Made by a program: the position numbers and the translations under genes. A DNA stretch of 64,000 nucleotides, from positions 310,001 through 374,000 of the forward strand of contig NZ_FZNP01000007.1 in the NCBI RefSeq assembly GCF_900188105.1. The letters run 5' to 3'. Below are positions 53,484 through 61,707 of the stretch, piece after piece (within the stretch, counting starts at the first letter, position 1; every line of letters begins with the position of its first letter). This DNA comes from Actinomadura mexicana (GTDB taxonomy: Bacteria > Actinomycetota > Actinomycetes > Streptosporangiales > Streptosporangiaceae). Under the pieces are notes generated by a model that did not search any database, was not told the origin of the DNA, and was given only the letters and a program-made list of their open reading frames with translations.

Positions 53484-54259
53484 CTCCCCCGGACGTCCTG
53501 GTCCACCGCGACCAGGCCCTGCTCGCCGAGGCGGCCGCGGCCCGGCTGGTGACGCGGATCGCCGACGCCCAGGCGGCGCGGGGCTCGGCGTCGGTCGTGC
53601 TCACCGGCGGCGGCGTCGGCACGGCGGTGCTCGCCGCGCTGGCCGCCGCCGGCGCCCGCGACGCGGTCGACTGGGGTCGCCTCGACGTGTGGTGGGGCGA
53701 CGAGCGCTTCCTGCCCACCGGGGACCCCGAGCGCAACGAGACCGGGGCGCGGGAGGCGCTGCTCGACCGCGTCCCGCTCGACCCGGCGCGGGTCCATGCG
53801 ATGCCGGCGGCCGACGGCCCGGACGGCGACGACCCGCAGGCCGCGGCCGAGCGGTACGCCGCCGAGCTGCGGGCCGCCGCCGGGGCCGGCGGCGGCCCGG
53901 TCCCGGCCTTCGACGTGCTGATGCTGGGCGTCGGCCCCGACGCGCACGTGGCGTCGCTGTTCCCTGAGCTGCCGGCGCTGCGCGACACGGGCGCGGTGGC
54001 GGCGGTGCGGGGCGCCCCGAAGCCGCCTCCGACCCGGATCTCGCTGACGTTCCCGTCCCTGCGCGCCGCGGACGAGGTGTGGCTGCTGGCGGCGGGCGGG
54101 TCCAAGGCGAAGGCCGTCGGGCTCGGGCTGGCGCCGGACGCGGACCCGTTCCGCGTCCCGTGCGCCGGGGCCCGCGGCCGGAGCCGGACCCTGTTCCTGC
54201 TCGACCGCGCCGCCGCGTCCGAGCTCCCGCCGGGTATGGGGCGCATCACGTCCCCTTGA
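53480..54259 (+). CDS. pgl: 6-Phosphogluconolactonase
   Basis: The 259-residue protein is of the SugP/DevB type. VLTGGGVGTAVLAAL near residue 40, DVWWGDERFLPTGDPERN, VLMLGVGPDAHVASLFP with the catalytic His region, and SLTFPSLRAADEVWLLAAG follow the family pattern. It hydrolyses the Zwf product to 6-phosphogluconate. No gnd gene is within the window. GTG 53480 overlaps the opcA stop by 4 bp. It is the last gene of the operon. Confidence 0.95.
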   Translation: MTPPDVLVHRDQALLAEAAAARLVTRIADAQAARGSASVVLTGGGVGTAVLAALAAAGARDAVDWGRLDVWWGDERFLPTGDPERNETGAREALLDRVPLDPARVHAMPAADGPDGDDPQAAAERYAAELRAAAGAGGGPVPAFDVLMLGVGPDAHVASLFPELPALRDTGAVAAVRGAPKPPPTRISLTFPSLRAADEVWLLAAGGSKAKAVGLGLAPDADPFRVPCAGARGRSRTLFLLDRAAASELPPGMGRITSP

Positions 54260-54263
54260 ACCC

Positions 54264-54279
54264 GGCCTGAACGCAGGCC
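54264..54279 (+). terminator. Short hairpin after pgl
   Basis: GGCCTG and CAGGCC form a 6-bp stem with a 4-nt loop, 5 bp after the pgl stop. It is weak and has no T-tract, so it is only a candidate operon end. Confidence 0.35.
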
Positions 54280-54388
54280 CGTACACCTGGGAGAAGACTG
54301 AACAGTAGCGGTGCTCCCGCATGCCTTGCGTGAAAGCGTGCATACCCTGACCGAGGGAAAACCCGCGTCGAGCGTGAGGAGTTCTCAG

Positions 54389-55594
54389 GTGCTCAAGGGT
54401 CGGGCCGGGACGGTCGGTACGGTGGTCGCCGGGGCGGTGGTGATCGCCGCCGCGGGCTGCTCCTCCGGTGGTGACGGTGGAGGCAGGGGCGGTGGCGGCG
54501 GCAAGGCCGAGGACGCGGTGAAGCTCGCCATCACGCCCGCCACCGGGACGCGGCAGGCGGCCCCGGACAAGCCGGTCACCGTCACGGCGGACAAGGGCAA
54601 GCTCACAAGCGTGACCCTCACCTACGGCAAGAAGGGGGCGAAGGCCGGCGGGAAGCTCGCCTCCGGCGGCAGGTCGTGGACGTCGTCGTGGACGCTGCGG
54701 CCGTCCACGACGTACACGGTCACGGCCAAGGCCACCGGGGACGGCGGCAAGCAGGCCACCGCGACGTCCACGTTCACGACACTGACGCCGGGCAAGAAGC
54801 TGGAGAGCGGCATGTCGCCGCTGGACGGCGAGACCGTCGGCGTCGGCATGCCCGTCCAGCTGCTGCTGTCCAAGCCGGTCAGCACCAAGGCCGGCAAAGT
54901 GGCGGTGGAGAAGGCCCTTGAGGTCCGCATGTCCAAGCCGGTCGAGGGCGCCTGGTACTGGGTAGGCGACAGGGAGGTCGACTTCCGTCCCCGCGACTAC
55001 TGGCCGTCCGGCCAGAAGGTGGAGGTCGTCGCGCATCTGGCGGGGCTGAAGGCCGGCGAGGGCCTGTACGGGATGAAGGACCGCAGCATCGGCTTCACCG
55101 TCGGGCCCCGGCACATCACCACCGTCGACGCCAAGAAGCACCGCGCGACGGTGACCGACGGCGGCAGGACTGTGCGGACGATGAAGGTGAGCCTCGGCAA
55201 GCCGGGCCACGACAGCTACAGCGGCACGATGATCGCGCAGGAGAAGGCGGCGCGCATCGTCATGGACTCGGCCACCACCGGCGACCCCGGCGAGTACCGG
55301 ATCCCGACGAAGTGGAATGTCCGCCTCACCTACAGCGGGACGTTCGTCCACTCGGCGCCGTGGTCGACCGACGCGCAGGGCAACGACAACGTCAGCCACG
55401 GGTGCGTGAACGCCTCTCCGGGCGACGCCAAGTGGTTCTTCGACTTCACCAACCGGGGCGACGTGGTGAAGGTGACGGGCACGTCGCGGCAGCTCCGGTT
55501 CGGGAACGGCCCGACGCCGTGGGCGAAGTCCTGGGACGGCTGGCTGAAGGGCGGCGCCGTCGGCAGGCCGGTCATGGGCACGCCCCTCACCTGA
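54389..55594 (+). CDS. Lipoprotein L,D-transpeptidase (YkuD domain)
   Basis: GTG 54389 follows GAGGAG by 7 nt and gives 401 residues. A lipoprotein signal peptide ends in VVIAAAGC, with Cys24 as the lipidation site, followed by a Gly-rich linker. Two Ig-like modules (to about residue 240) precede the YkuD domain with FVHSAPWSTDAQGNDNVSHG and the catalytic Cys in SHGCVNASP. Ldt enzymes make 3-3 crosslinks in peptidoglycan outside the membrane. The Ig-CwlD-like layout matches mycobacterial LdtB-type enzymes. It is monocistronic. Confidence 0.93.
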   Translation: MLKGRAGTVGTVVAGAVVIAAAGCSSGGDGGGRGGGGGKAEDAVKLAITPATGTRQAAPDKPVTVTADKGKLTSVTLTYGKKGAKAGGKLASGGRSWTSSWTLRPSTTYTVTAKATGDGGKQATATSTFTTLTPGKKLESGMSPLDGETVGVGMPVQLLLSKPVSTKAGKVAVEKALEVRMSKPVEGAWYWVGDREVDFRPRDYWPSGQKVEVVAHLAGLKAGEGLYGMKDRSIGFTVGPRHITTVDAKKHRATVTDGGRTVRTMKVSLGKPGHDSYSGTMIAQEKAARIVMDSATTGDPGEYRIPTKWNVRLTYSGTFVHSAPWSTDAQGNDNVSHGCVNASPGDAKWFFDFTNRGDVVKVTGTSRQLRFGNGPTPWAKSWDGWLKGGAVGRPVMGTPLT

Positions 55595-55621
55595 GGTCAC
55601 CGGTGCCGTCCACGACCGCAC

Positions 55622-55638
55622 TGGCACACTTGGTGCCA
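55622..55638. promoter_or_regulatory. Perfect inverted repeat overlapping the cupin start codon
   Basis: TGGCAC-ACTTG-GTGCCA is an exact 6-5-6 inverted repeat whose last base is the A of the cupin ATG (55638). It has the size and position of a repressor operator, or of an mRNA hairpin that would block initiation. There is no SD in front of the gene. Confidence 0.4.
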
Positions 55639-55970
55639 TGCAGAAGCTCTCGTTGGACGCACGAGTACGGGACTTGATGAAGCGCGCCGCCGCGGCCTCG
55701 ACCGGGCGCGGCGCCGACACCGTGTACGGCGGGCACGAGCACGTCCTGCGCCAGACGCTGATCGCCATGACGGCGGGCACGGCCCTGGCCGAGCACGAGA
55801 GCCCCGGCGAGGCGACGGTCCTGGTCATGCAGGGGCGCGTCCGGCTGGTGGCCGGCCAGGACTGCTGGGACGGCATCGCCGGCGATCTGCTGATCATCCC
55901 GAACGCGCGGCACAGCCTGGAGGCGCTGGAGGACGCCGCGGTGCTGCTCACCGTGGCCAAGTCCGGCTGA
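55638..55970 (+). CDS. Small cupin-domain protein
   Basis: This is a 110-residue single cupin barrel. HEHVLRQTLIAMTAG and EHESPGEATVLVMQGRVRL form the first motif, and GDLLIIPNARHSLEALEDA with the conserved His the second. Metal ligands His (in LAEHES), Glu and His are arranged as in the family. It may bind a small ligand or act as a sensor-like protein; function is unknown. It is followed by a strong bidirectional terminator. Confidence 0.85.
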   Translation: MQKLSLDARVRDLMKRAAAASTGRGADTVYGGHEHVLRQTLIAMTAGTALAEHESPGEATVLVMQGRVRLVAGQDCWDGIAGDLLIIPNARHSLEALEDAAVLLTVAKSG

Positions 55971-55978
55971 CGGACGGC

Positions 55979-56031
55979 GGAGGCGCCGGGCCGGGCCGCC
56001 CGATGTCGGGTCGGCCCGGCCCGGCGCCTCC
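55979..56031. terminator. Perfect 20-bp hairpin between convergent genes
   Basis: Arms 55979-55998 and 56012-56031 are exact inverted repeats. The 13-nt loop itself contains a further CCCGA/TCGGG pairing. It lies between the cupin and the two-domain hydrolase genes and can stop both. No T-tract. Confidence 0.75.
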
Positions 56032-56050
56032 GGCAGGAGGGCGCGCCGCC

Positions 56051-58765
56051 TCAGGCGCAGGTGAGGTCCCGCGCGGGGAGGCGGCCGGTCAGCAGGTAGT
56101 CGTTGACGGTGTCCATGACGCAGCTGTTCGGGTAGCCGCGCTGGTAGGGCGCGTGGACGTCGGCGTCCAGCGTGACCATCCGCGACCCGCGCAGCAGCCG
56201 GTGCAGCGCCTCGTTGCCGGCGTAGGTCGTCCGGGTGTCGCCGGTCGCGGCCACCATCAGCGCGGGCAGGCGCCCGCCGACCTCGGTCGGCCGCTCGGCG
56301 GGCCGCGCCGGCCAAAACGCGCACGGGTTGACGTTGCGGGTGAGCGGCGCGAACAGCGGGCTGGCCGGCCGGTTCCGCTCGATGTCGCTCCGGTAGAACT
56401 CCGGGTCGCGCGGCGCGGCCGCGTCCCCGCAGATGATGGCGGTCTGCCCGCTCCCGTACACCGACTCGGCGCCGGTGAGCAGGAACGCCAGTTCCTCGTC
56501 CAGGTCCTTGGTCGGCTGGACGCTCTCCCCCGCCGCGGCCCTGGCGAAGACGCGCAGCGACTCCGCGAGCACGGCCCTCGGCCCGTCCTCGTCGGTGCCG
56601 AGGTTGTCGAACAGCACGACGGGCAGTGTCGTGTCGTCCACGCGGTACCGGCCGACGGCGAGGGGCGTCCTGGCGGACGCCTCGACCACCTCGCGCACGG
56701 TGCCGAGGACTTCGGCGCGGGTGCCGCCGAGGCCGTAGGCCGCGTCGCGCTCGGCCGCCCACGCGGCCCACGCGCCGAGCGCGTGGTCGTTGGCGCCTTC
56801 GGTGCCGGCCAGCAGGCGCGGGCCGAAGCGCGTCGGGTCGACCGAGCTGTCGAGAAGGACGCGGTCGAGGCGGCCGGGGAACATCGTCGCGTACACCGAC
56901 CCGAGGTAGGTGCCGTAGGACGCGCCGTTGTAGGAGACCTTCCGCTCACCGAGGGCGCCCCGGACGATGTCCATGTCCCGGGCGATGTTGCGCGTGCTGA
57001 TGTGCGGCAGGACGCCGGCGTTCGTCCGCGCGCACCGGTCGGCGAGGTCCCTGGCGAACGCGGCGGCCCGGTCGAAGGAGCGGCGGCTCTCCCCCGCCGA
57101 CTTGATCCAGGTCCCGGAGGGCCCTCCGCAGTCGACCGCGGCGCTGCGGCCGAGCGAGCGCGGGTCCATCCCGACCAGGTCGTAGCGGGGGCCCGCCTCG
57201 CCCATGAGGGAGCGCATGTAGGGCGGCATGTCGATGGCCGGTCCCGGCCCGCCGCCATTTATGATCATCGTCCCGATGCGGTGGGGGCCGTCGGACGCCT
57301 TCAGCCGGGAGATCGCGACGGTGATGGTGCGGCCCTCCGGACGGCGGTAGTCGAGCGGGACGGTGACGTCGGCGCACCGGGCGCCCGCCTCGTCGAGCTC
57401 CTTGCCGACCTCGTCGCCGGCGTCGAGCGTGCACTCCCTCCAGTCCAGCCGCTGGTCGTAGAAGCGGGCGAGACCGCCCTTGCCCGACGTGGCGGCGGCC
57501 GGCGCGGCGGCAAGGGCGCCGGTCTGCGGAGCGGCAAGGGCGCCGGCCGGCGGAGCGGCAAGGGCGCCGGCCGGCGCGGTGCCCGGGGCGGCGGCCCCGT
57601 CGCAGAAGGCCGTCTCGACGAGTTTCATCTGGTCGTCGAACGCCTCCTTGGTGGACGGGTTCTCGTTGAGGTCGACCGTCACGCGGCGCCCTGACGGCGC
57701 GACGCCCGAGACGGTGACGTAGCTTTCGAGACCGCCGGCGTGCCCCCACCAGGTGCCGCCGCAGCGCAGCGGGGTCCCGATCAGGCCGAGGCCGTAGGCC
57801 GCGCCGTCCCAGACGCGGTCGGGGTCGGCGGGAACCGTCTGCTCCATCTGGGCGAGCATCGCCGGGGGCAGCAGCCGGCCGCCCATCAGCGCGCCGAAGA
57901 AGGCGTTCAGGTCGCGCGGGCTGGAGACCAGTGCGCCGCCGGCCCAGGCCACCGTCGTGTTCATCTCGGTGAAGTCGTCCCACCGGACGGTCCCGTCGCG
58001 CTCCTCGCGCAGGTAGCCGCGCGCGTGCGCTCCCCTGATCCGCGTCCGGTCGCCCGGCCAGTAGGTGTCGCGCAGTCGCAGCGGCCGGACGATCCGGCGC
58101 TGGACCTCGTCCTCCAGGCTGTGCCCGCTCGCCTTCTCCGCGATGAGCCCCGCGATGACGTAGTTGGTGGTCGAGTAGTGCCAGCCGGGGCGCGGGTGCG
58201 GGAGCGTCAGCGCCCGTTCGACCAGCTCTGCGGGTTCGAAGTGCCGGAAGCGGTACCCGTCCGGGTCGGCGAAGGCGTCCATGTGGTCGGGCAGGCCGCT
58301 GGTGTGCCGCAGCAGGCTCCGCACGGTGATCTTCCGGCCGTCGTAGCCGCCCCGGGCGATCAGGCCGGGCAGGTAGCGCTCGACCGGTGCGTCCAGCGAG
58401 ATCCTGCCCTCCCGCGCCAGCTGGAGCACGGTCACGGCGGTGAACGTCTTGGTGACGCTGGCGATCCGTACCCGCAGGTCCGCCCGCATCGGCCGCTGCG
58501 TGCGGCGGTCGGCCACCCCGCTGCCGGCCGCCCACGTCCCGCACGCGGGGTCGTCGACGCGCACGGCGGCGCCGGTGAGCCCGTGCGTTCCGGTCATGCG
58601 TTCCAGGGCCCGCAGCGTCGCCGTGCGGTCGGTGCAGCCGGCCGGCGCCGGCTCGGCTCGCGCGGGTGCCGGGACGGCGGCGGCCGCGGCGATCGCGGCC
58701 CCCGCCGCCAGCACCGCGACCGCCCGCCTGGTGGCCCGGCGCCGCCTCGGTTGTGTAATCGTCAT
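56051..58765 (-). CDS. Secreted fusion: S12 serine hydrolase plus TAP-like alpha/beta hydrolase
   Basis: This is a 904-residue protein with an Arg-rich signal peptide cleaved near residue 38. Domain 1 (about 45-390) is of the class C beta-lactamase/D-Ala-D-Ala carboxypeptidase fold: SxxK at Ser103-Lys106 (ASVTK), a Tyr motif YSTTNY (197-202; usual form YSN) and WGHAGG (340-344). A linker of three octapeptide repeats (about 397-420) follows. Domain 2 (about 430-904) is a TAP-like S33 peptidase with Ser616 in NGASYGTYLGS, an acid near AATGDTRTTY and a terminal His in DADVHAPYQRG. Usually these are separate secreted enzymes. Both look active, with domain 1's third motif unusual. Confidence 0.85.
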   Translation of the reverse strand: MTITQPRRRRATRRAVAVLAAGAAIAAAAAVPAPARAEPAPAGCTDRTATLRALERMTGTHGLTGAAVRVDDPACGTWAAGSGVADRRTQRPMRADLRVRIASVTKTFTAVTVLQLAREGRISLDAPVERYLPGLIARGGYDGRKITVRSLLRHTSGLPDHMDAFADPDGYRFRHFEPAELVERALTLPHPRPGWHYSTTNYVIAGLIAEKASGHSLEDEVQRRIVRPLRLRDTYWPGDRTRIRGAHARGYLREERDGTVRWDDFTEMNTTVAWAGGALVSSPRDLNAFFGALMGGRLLPPAMLAQMEQTVPADPDRVWDGAAYGLGLIGTPLRCGGTWWGHAGGLESYVTVSGVAPSGRRVTVDLNENPSTKEAFDDQMKLVETAFCDGAAAPGTAPAGALAAPPAGALAAPQTGALAAAPAAATSGKGGLARFYDQRLDWRECTLDAGDEVGKELDEAGARCADVTVPLDYRRPEGRTITVAISRLKASDGPHRIGTMIINGGGPGPAIDMPPYMRSLMGEAGPRYDLVGMDPRSLGRSAAVDCGGPSGTWIKSAGESRRSFDRAAAFARDLADRCARTNAGVLPHISTRNIARDMDIVRGALGERKVSYNGASYGTYLGSVYATMFPGRLDRVLLDSSVDPTRFGPRLLAGTEGANDHALGAWAAWAAERDAAYGLGGTRAEVLGTVREVVEASARTPLAVGRYRVDDTTLPVVLFDNLGTDEDGPRAVLAESLRVFARAAAGESVQPTKDLDEELAFLLTGAESVYGSGQTAIICGDAAAPRDPEFYRSDIERNRPASPLFAPLTRNVNPCAFWPARPAERPTEVGGRLPALMVAATGDTRTTYAGNEALHRLLRGSRMVTLDADVHAPYQRGYPNSCVMDTVNDYLLTGRLPARDLTCA
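57507..57578. repeat. Three 24-bp repeats encoding the interdomain linker
   Basis: Units 57507-57530, 57531-57554 and 57555-57578 share GCGGCAAGGGCGCCGG and differ at a few 3' positions. They encode three octapeptides of the pattern P-x-x-GALAA in the fusion hydrolase. Confidence 0.85.
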
Positions 58766-58935
58766 GGTCTCCGACGCTAGGCGGCCGCGGGCGCGAGCAC
58801 ACTGCGGCGCTCACCCGGACCGGTACTGCGGGCAGCGGGCGGCCGCGAGGTGGGGACAGCCCCAGGAGGCGCCCCGGCGACCAAAGTCGATGGCGCCGCC
58901 GACCTGCGGCCGCTGCCCGGGGCGGGCGCCATGGC

Positions 58936-58941
58936 TACCGT
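58936..58941 (+). promoter_or_regulatory. -10 element of a probable leaderless promoter (histidine kinase)
   Basis: TACCGT lies 7 nt before the GTG at 58949. It supports that GTG over upstream ATG candidates. Confidence 0.45.
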
Positions 58942-58948
58942 TGGGCGG

Positions 58949-60151
58949 GTGGACCTCCTGAGACGATCGTGGCGCGACTGGCTCGGCGACCTCGGCGCCG
59001 TCTGCGCCGCGATGGTGCTCGGCTGGGTACTGCTCCAGGGCACGGTGGAGGACCTGCCCCCCGGGGAGACGATCGCGGTCCGCCGGGACGTGCTGATCGG
59101 CGCCGCCACCTGCGTGTTCCTCCTGCTGTTCCGGCGCCGCCATCCGGTGGCCGTCGCGGTCGTGATGGTGTTCGCGCAGTGGGCGGCGACGACGACGCTC
59201 GGCACGGCGGCGATCGCGATGTACTCGCTGGCGATGCTGCGCCCCTGGCGGATCGCGCTGCCGATCGCCGGTGCGAGCCTGGCTCTGATCATCGGGCTCT
59301 TCCGGATCGCGGGGGCCGGGGACGACTTTCTCGAGGGCAGCGTCATCTTCGCGCTGATCTACGCGGTCCTCGTCACGACCGGCATGCTGGTGCGGTCCCG
59401 GCGGCAGCTCATCGCCTCGCTGGAGGAGCGGGCCCGCGCCGCCGAGACCGAGCAGCGCCTGCGGGTCGAGGAGGCCCGGCTGCTGGAGCGCGAGCGGCTC
59501 GCCCGCGAGATGCACGACGTCCTCGCGCACCGCATCTCGCTGCTGGCCGTGCACGCGGGGGCGCTGGAGTTCGGCCCGGGCACGCCCGAGGGGCAGCGGG
59601 AGGCCGCCGGGGTCATCCGGCGGAGCGCCCACGAGGCGATGGAGGACCTGCGCGAGGTGATCGGGGTGCTGCGGGACGACGCGCCCGGCGCCGACCCAGA
59701 ACGCCCGCAGCCGACGCTCGCGGACGTTACCGGGCTCGTCGAGGAGTCGCGGCGGGCCGGGGGCCGCGTCACCCTGGAGCAGAACGTCCCCGACCCCGGG
59801 CTGGTCCCGTCCCGCGTCGGGCGGCACGCCTACCGGATCGTCCAGGAGGGGCTGACGAACGCCCGCAAGCACGCGCCCGGCGCGGACGTCCGGGTGTCCC
59901 TGGGCGCGGGCGCCGATCTGGACGTCGAGATCGTCAACGCGATGCCCCCCGGCCCCCCGGCCCTGCCCCTCCCGGGCTCCGGCACGGGGCTCGTCGGCCT
60001 GGCCGAGCGGGTGGCGCTGCTCGGCGGGACCCTGGAGCACGGCCGCACCGGCGACGGGCGGTTCCGGTTGCGCGCCCGCCTCCCGCTGCGGGCCGCGCAT
60101 GGCGCCGGGACCGGGGGGAAAGGTGGTACGCATGGCACCGAACTCCTCTGA
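58949..60151 (+). CDS. NarL-type sensor histidine kinase
   Basis: This is a 400-residue kinase with a multi-helix membrane domain (about residues 15-150), then a coiled-coil linker and HisKA_3 motif ERLAREMHDVLAHRISLLAV. The HATPase has YRIVQEGLTNARKHAPG and GSGTGLVGLAERV. No large external domain is seen. Its 3' end overlaps the next gene by 20 bp, and the cognate response regulator follows after that gene. Gly/His-rich C-terminal residues (GTGGKGGTHG) are unusual. Confidence 0.9.
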   Translation: MDLLRRSWRDWLGDLGAVCAAMVLGWVLLQGTVEDLPPGETIAVRRDVLIGAATCVFLLLFRRRHPVAVAVVMVFAQWAATTTLGTAAIAMYSLAMLRPWRIALPIAGASLALIIGLFRIAGAGDDFLEGSVIFALIYAVLVTTGMLVRSRRQLIASLEERARAAETEQRLRVEEARLLERERLAREMHDVLAHRISLLAVHAGALEFGPGTPEGQREAAGVIRRSAHEAMEDLREVIGVLRDDAPGADPERPQPTLADVTGLVEESRRAGGRVTLEQNVPDPGLVPSRVGRHAYRIVQEGLTNARKHAPGADVRVSLGAGADLDVEIVNAMPPGPPALPLPGSGTGLVGLAERVALLGGTLEHGRTGDGRFRLRARLPLRAAHGAGTGGKGGTHGTELL

Positions 60152-60560
60152 CGAGCCCGTTCTGGAAGAACTCGACCGCGCCGAGTGCATGAAGCTCCTC
60201 GCCGGCGGCACCATCGGCCGGGTGGCGTTCGACGACGGCGAGGGACCGACGGTCGTCCCGGTGAACTACGCCGTCGAGGGCGACTCGGTGATCTTCCGCA
60301 CGTCGGCGTCGGGCCGGCTGAACCGCAACCTGCTCTCGGCGGTGACCGGCGGAGAGGTCCGGGCGGCCTTCGAGGTCGACCGGTTCGAGGAGGCCCACCA
60401 CGAGGGCTGGAGCGTGCTGCTGCGCGGCGGCGCGCACCCCCTCTCCGAGGCGGAGAAGGCCGAGGTCGCGCAGGTCCGGCCGTGGCCGGGCGGCGACCGG
60501 GAGGCGTGGTTCCGGCTGGCGGCGTCGAGCGTCACCGGCCGCCGCCTGCGCCGCGGCTGA
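60132..60560 (+). CDS. PNPOx-like (pyridoxamine 5'-phosphate oxidase family) flavoprotein
   Basis: This is a 142-residue split-barrel protein with LDRAECMKLLAGGTIGRVAF, VVPVNYAVEGDSVIFRTSA and VRAAFEVDRFEEAHHEGWSV. These features match the actinobacterial FMN/F420/heme-binding split-barrel group. Substrate is unknown. ATG 60132 lies inside the kinase gene (20-bp overlap), so it is translationally coupled between the kinase and response regulator genes. It might take part in the same redox or ligand signal, but that is a guess. Confidence 0.85.
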   Translation: MAPNSSDEPVLEELDRAECMKLLAGGTIGRVAFDDGEGPTVVPVNYAVEGDSVIFRTSASGRLNRNLLSAVTGGEVRAAFEVDRFEEAHHEGWSVLLRGGAHPLSEAEKAEVAQVRPWPGGDREAWFRLAASSVTGRRLRRG

Positions 60561-60568
60561 GCCGCCAA

Positions 60569-60574
60569 TAGGGT
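60569..60574 (+). promoter_or_regulatory. -10 element of a probable leaderless promoter (response regulator)
   Basis: TAGGGT lies 6 nt before the ATG at 60581, in the 20-bp gap after the flavoprotein gene. Confidence 0.45.
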
Positions 60575-60580
60575 GGCGGG

Positions 60581-61246
60581 ATGGACTCCCCTCCCGTCCG
60601 CGTCCTGATCGTCGACGACGACGCGCTCGTCCGGGCCGGCCTGTCGATGATGCTGGCGAGCGCCGACGACCTGGAGGTGGTCGCGGACGCCGCCGACGGC
60701 GCCGAGGTCGTCGCCGCCGTGAACCAGCACCGGCCCGACGTCGTGCTGATGGACATCCGGATGCCGCGGCTGGACGGGCTCGCGGCGACCGCGCTGCTGC
60801 GGGGGCGCCGCGAGCCGCCCGAGATCATCATCCTGACCACGTTCGACAGCGACGACCACATCCTGCGGGCGATGCGCGCGGGCGCGAGCGGCTTCCTGCT
60901 GAAGCACACCCCGCCGCCGGAGATCGTCCGGGCGATCCGCCAGGTCGCGGCAGGCGAGCCGATGATGTCGCCCGCGGTGCTGCGCAGGATGATGGCGTAC
61001 GTGGCCGAGAGCGGCGCCGACCCGCGCCGGGCCCGCGCCCGCGATCTGCTGGCCCGGCTGAGCGACGGCGAGCGGGCCGTGGCCGCGCTCGTCGGGCGCG
61101 GCCGGACCAACAGCGAGATCGGCAAGGAGCTGTCGCTCAGCGTCGCCACGGTGAAGGCGTACGTGTCGCGGCTGCTGGCCAAGCTGGAGCTGAACAACCG
61201 CGTCCAGATCGCCCTCCTCGTCCACGACGCCGCCCTCGACGACTAG
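60581..61246 (+). CDS. NarL/FixJ-type response regulator
   Basis: This is a 221-residue protein. The receiver starts RVLIVDDDALVRAGLSMML with the phospho-acceptor Asp in DVVLMDIRMPRLDGL, and Thr/Lys switches in LTTFDSDDH and FLLKHTPP. The LuxR-type DNA-binding domain has LSDGERAVAALVGRGRTNSEIGK (in parts) and VATVKAYVSRLLAKLEL. It probably pairs with the kinase at 58949. Its stop overlaps the end of the convergent decayed transporter gene. Confidence 0.9.
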   Translation: MDSPPVRVLIVDDDALVRAGLSMMLASADDLEVVADAADGAEVVAAVNQHRPDVVLMDIRMPRLDGLAATALLRGRREPPEIIILTTFDSDDHILRAMRAGASGFLLKHTPPPEIVRAIRQVAAGEPMMSPAVLRRMMAYVAESGADPRRARARDLLARLSDGERAVAALVGRGRTNSEIGKELSLSVATVKAYVSRLLAKLELNNRVQIALLVHDAALDD

Positions 61247-61624
61247 CCGTCCGGGCCGCGCCCCGCCAGCGGGACGGGGCGCAGCAGCACCGCCGCCGCC
61301 CGGCCCAGCACGGCGACGGGCAGCGCGGCGACGAACAGGGTGGAGAACACATCCGCGAAGGCCTCGGCGACGCGGTCGCGCACCGGCGCCGGGAGGGTCG
61401 CCAGCACCGCGGGACGGACGGCGTCGCGCGGTGACGCTGGTGGCCAGCACGTACGCCGTCGACACCCAGTCGAGCCGGTCGAGCCCGCCGAGGTCCCCGA
61501 CGATCATCGGCAGCGCGCTGCCTAGCACCGTCGCGTCCAGCGAGGACATGAGCCCGGCGAGCATGAGCCCGCCGAACACCAGCTTCCGGTGCCGCCCGGT
61601 CATCGGCGCGGTCGTCTCGATCAC
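61243..61624 (-). pseudogene. Decayed MFS (EmrB/QacA-type) exporter with large internal deletion
   Basis: From GTG 61624 the first 65 codons read as the start of a 14-TMS MFS exporter (KLVFGGLMLAGLMSSLDATV, LDRLDWVSTAYVLATSV). Near 61430 the frame changes, and the following codons read the end of such a protein (PVRDRVAEAFADVFSTLFVA, then RAAAVLLRPVPLAGR and a TAG at 61243-61245). About 350-400 residues are missing. So the gene lost its middle by deletion with a frameshift. The adjacent divergent MarR gene is intact. Confidence 0.8.
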
Positions 61625-61650
61625 GCGGACCTCGCATCTTTGTGCTTAAG

Positions 61651-61662
61651 GCATATAGATGC
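61651..61662. promoter_or_regulatory. Inverted repeat in the MarR-MFS intergenic region
   Basis: GCAT-ATAG-ATGC lies in an AT-rich stretch between the marR gene and the decayed exporter, where a MarR operator is expected. It is short, so the assignment is tentative. Confidence 0.35.
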
Positions 61663-61694
61663 TGAACACAGGTATATGAGTCACGCAGTCCATC

Positions 61695-61700
61695 TAGACT
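61695..61700 (+). promoter_or_regulatory. -10 element of a probable leaderless promoter (marR)
   Basis: TAGACT lies 7 nt before the ATG at 61708, identical to the polX element. No SD is present. Confidence 0.5.
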
Positions 61701-61707
61701 GGGCGCC

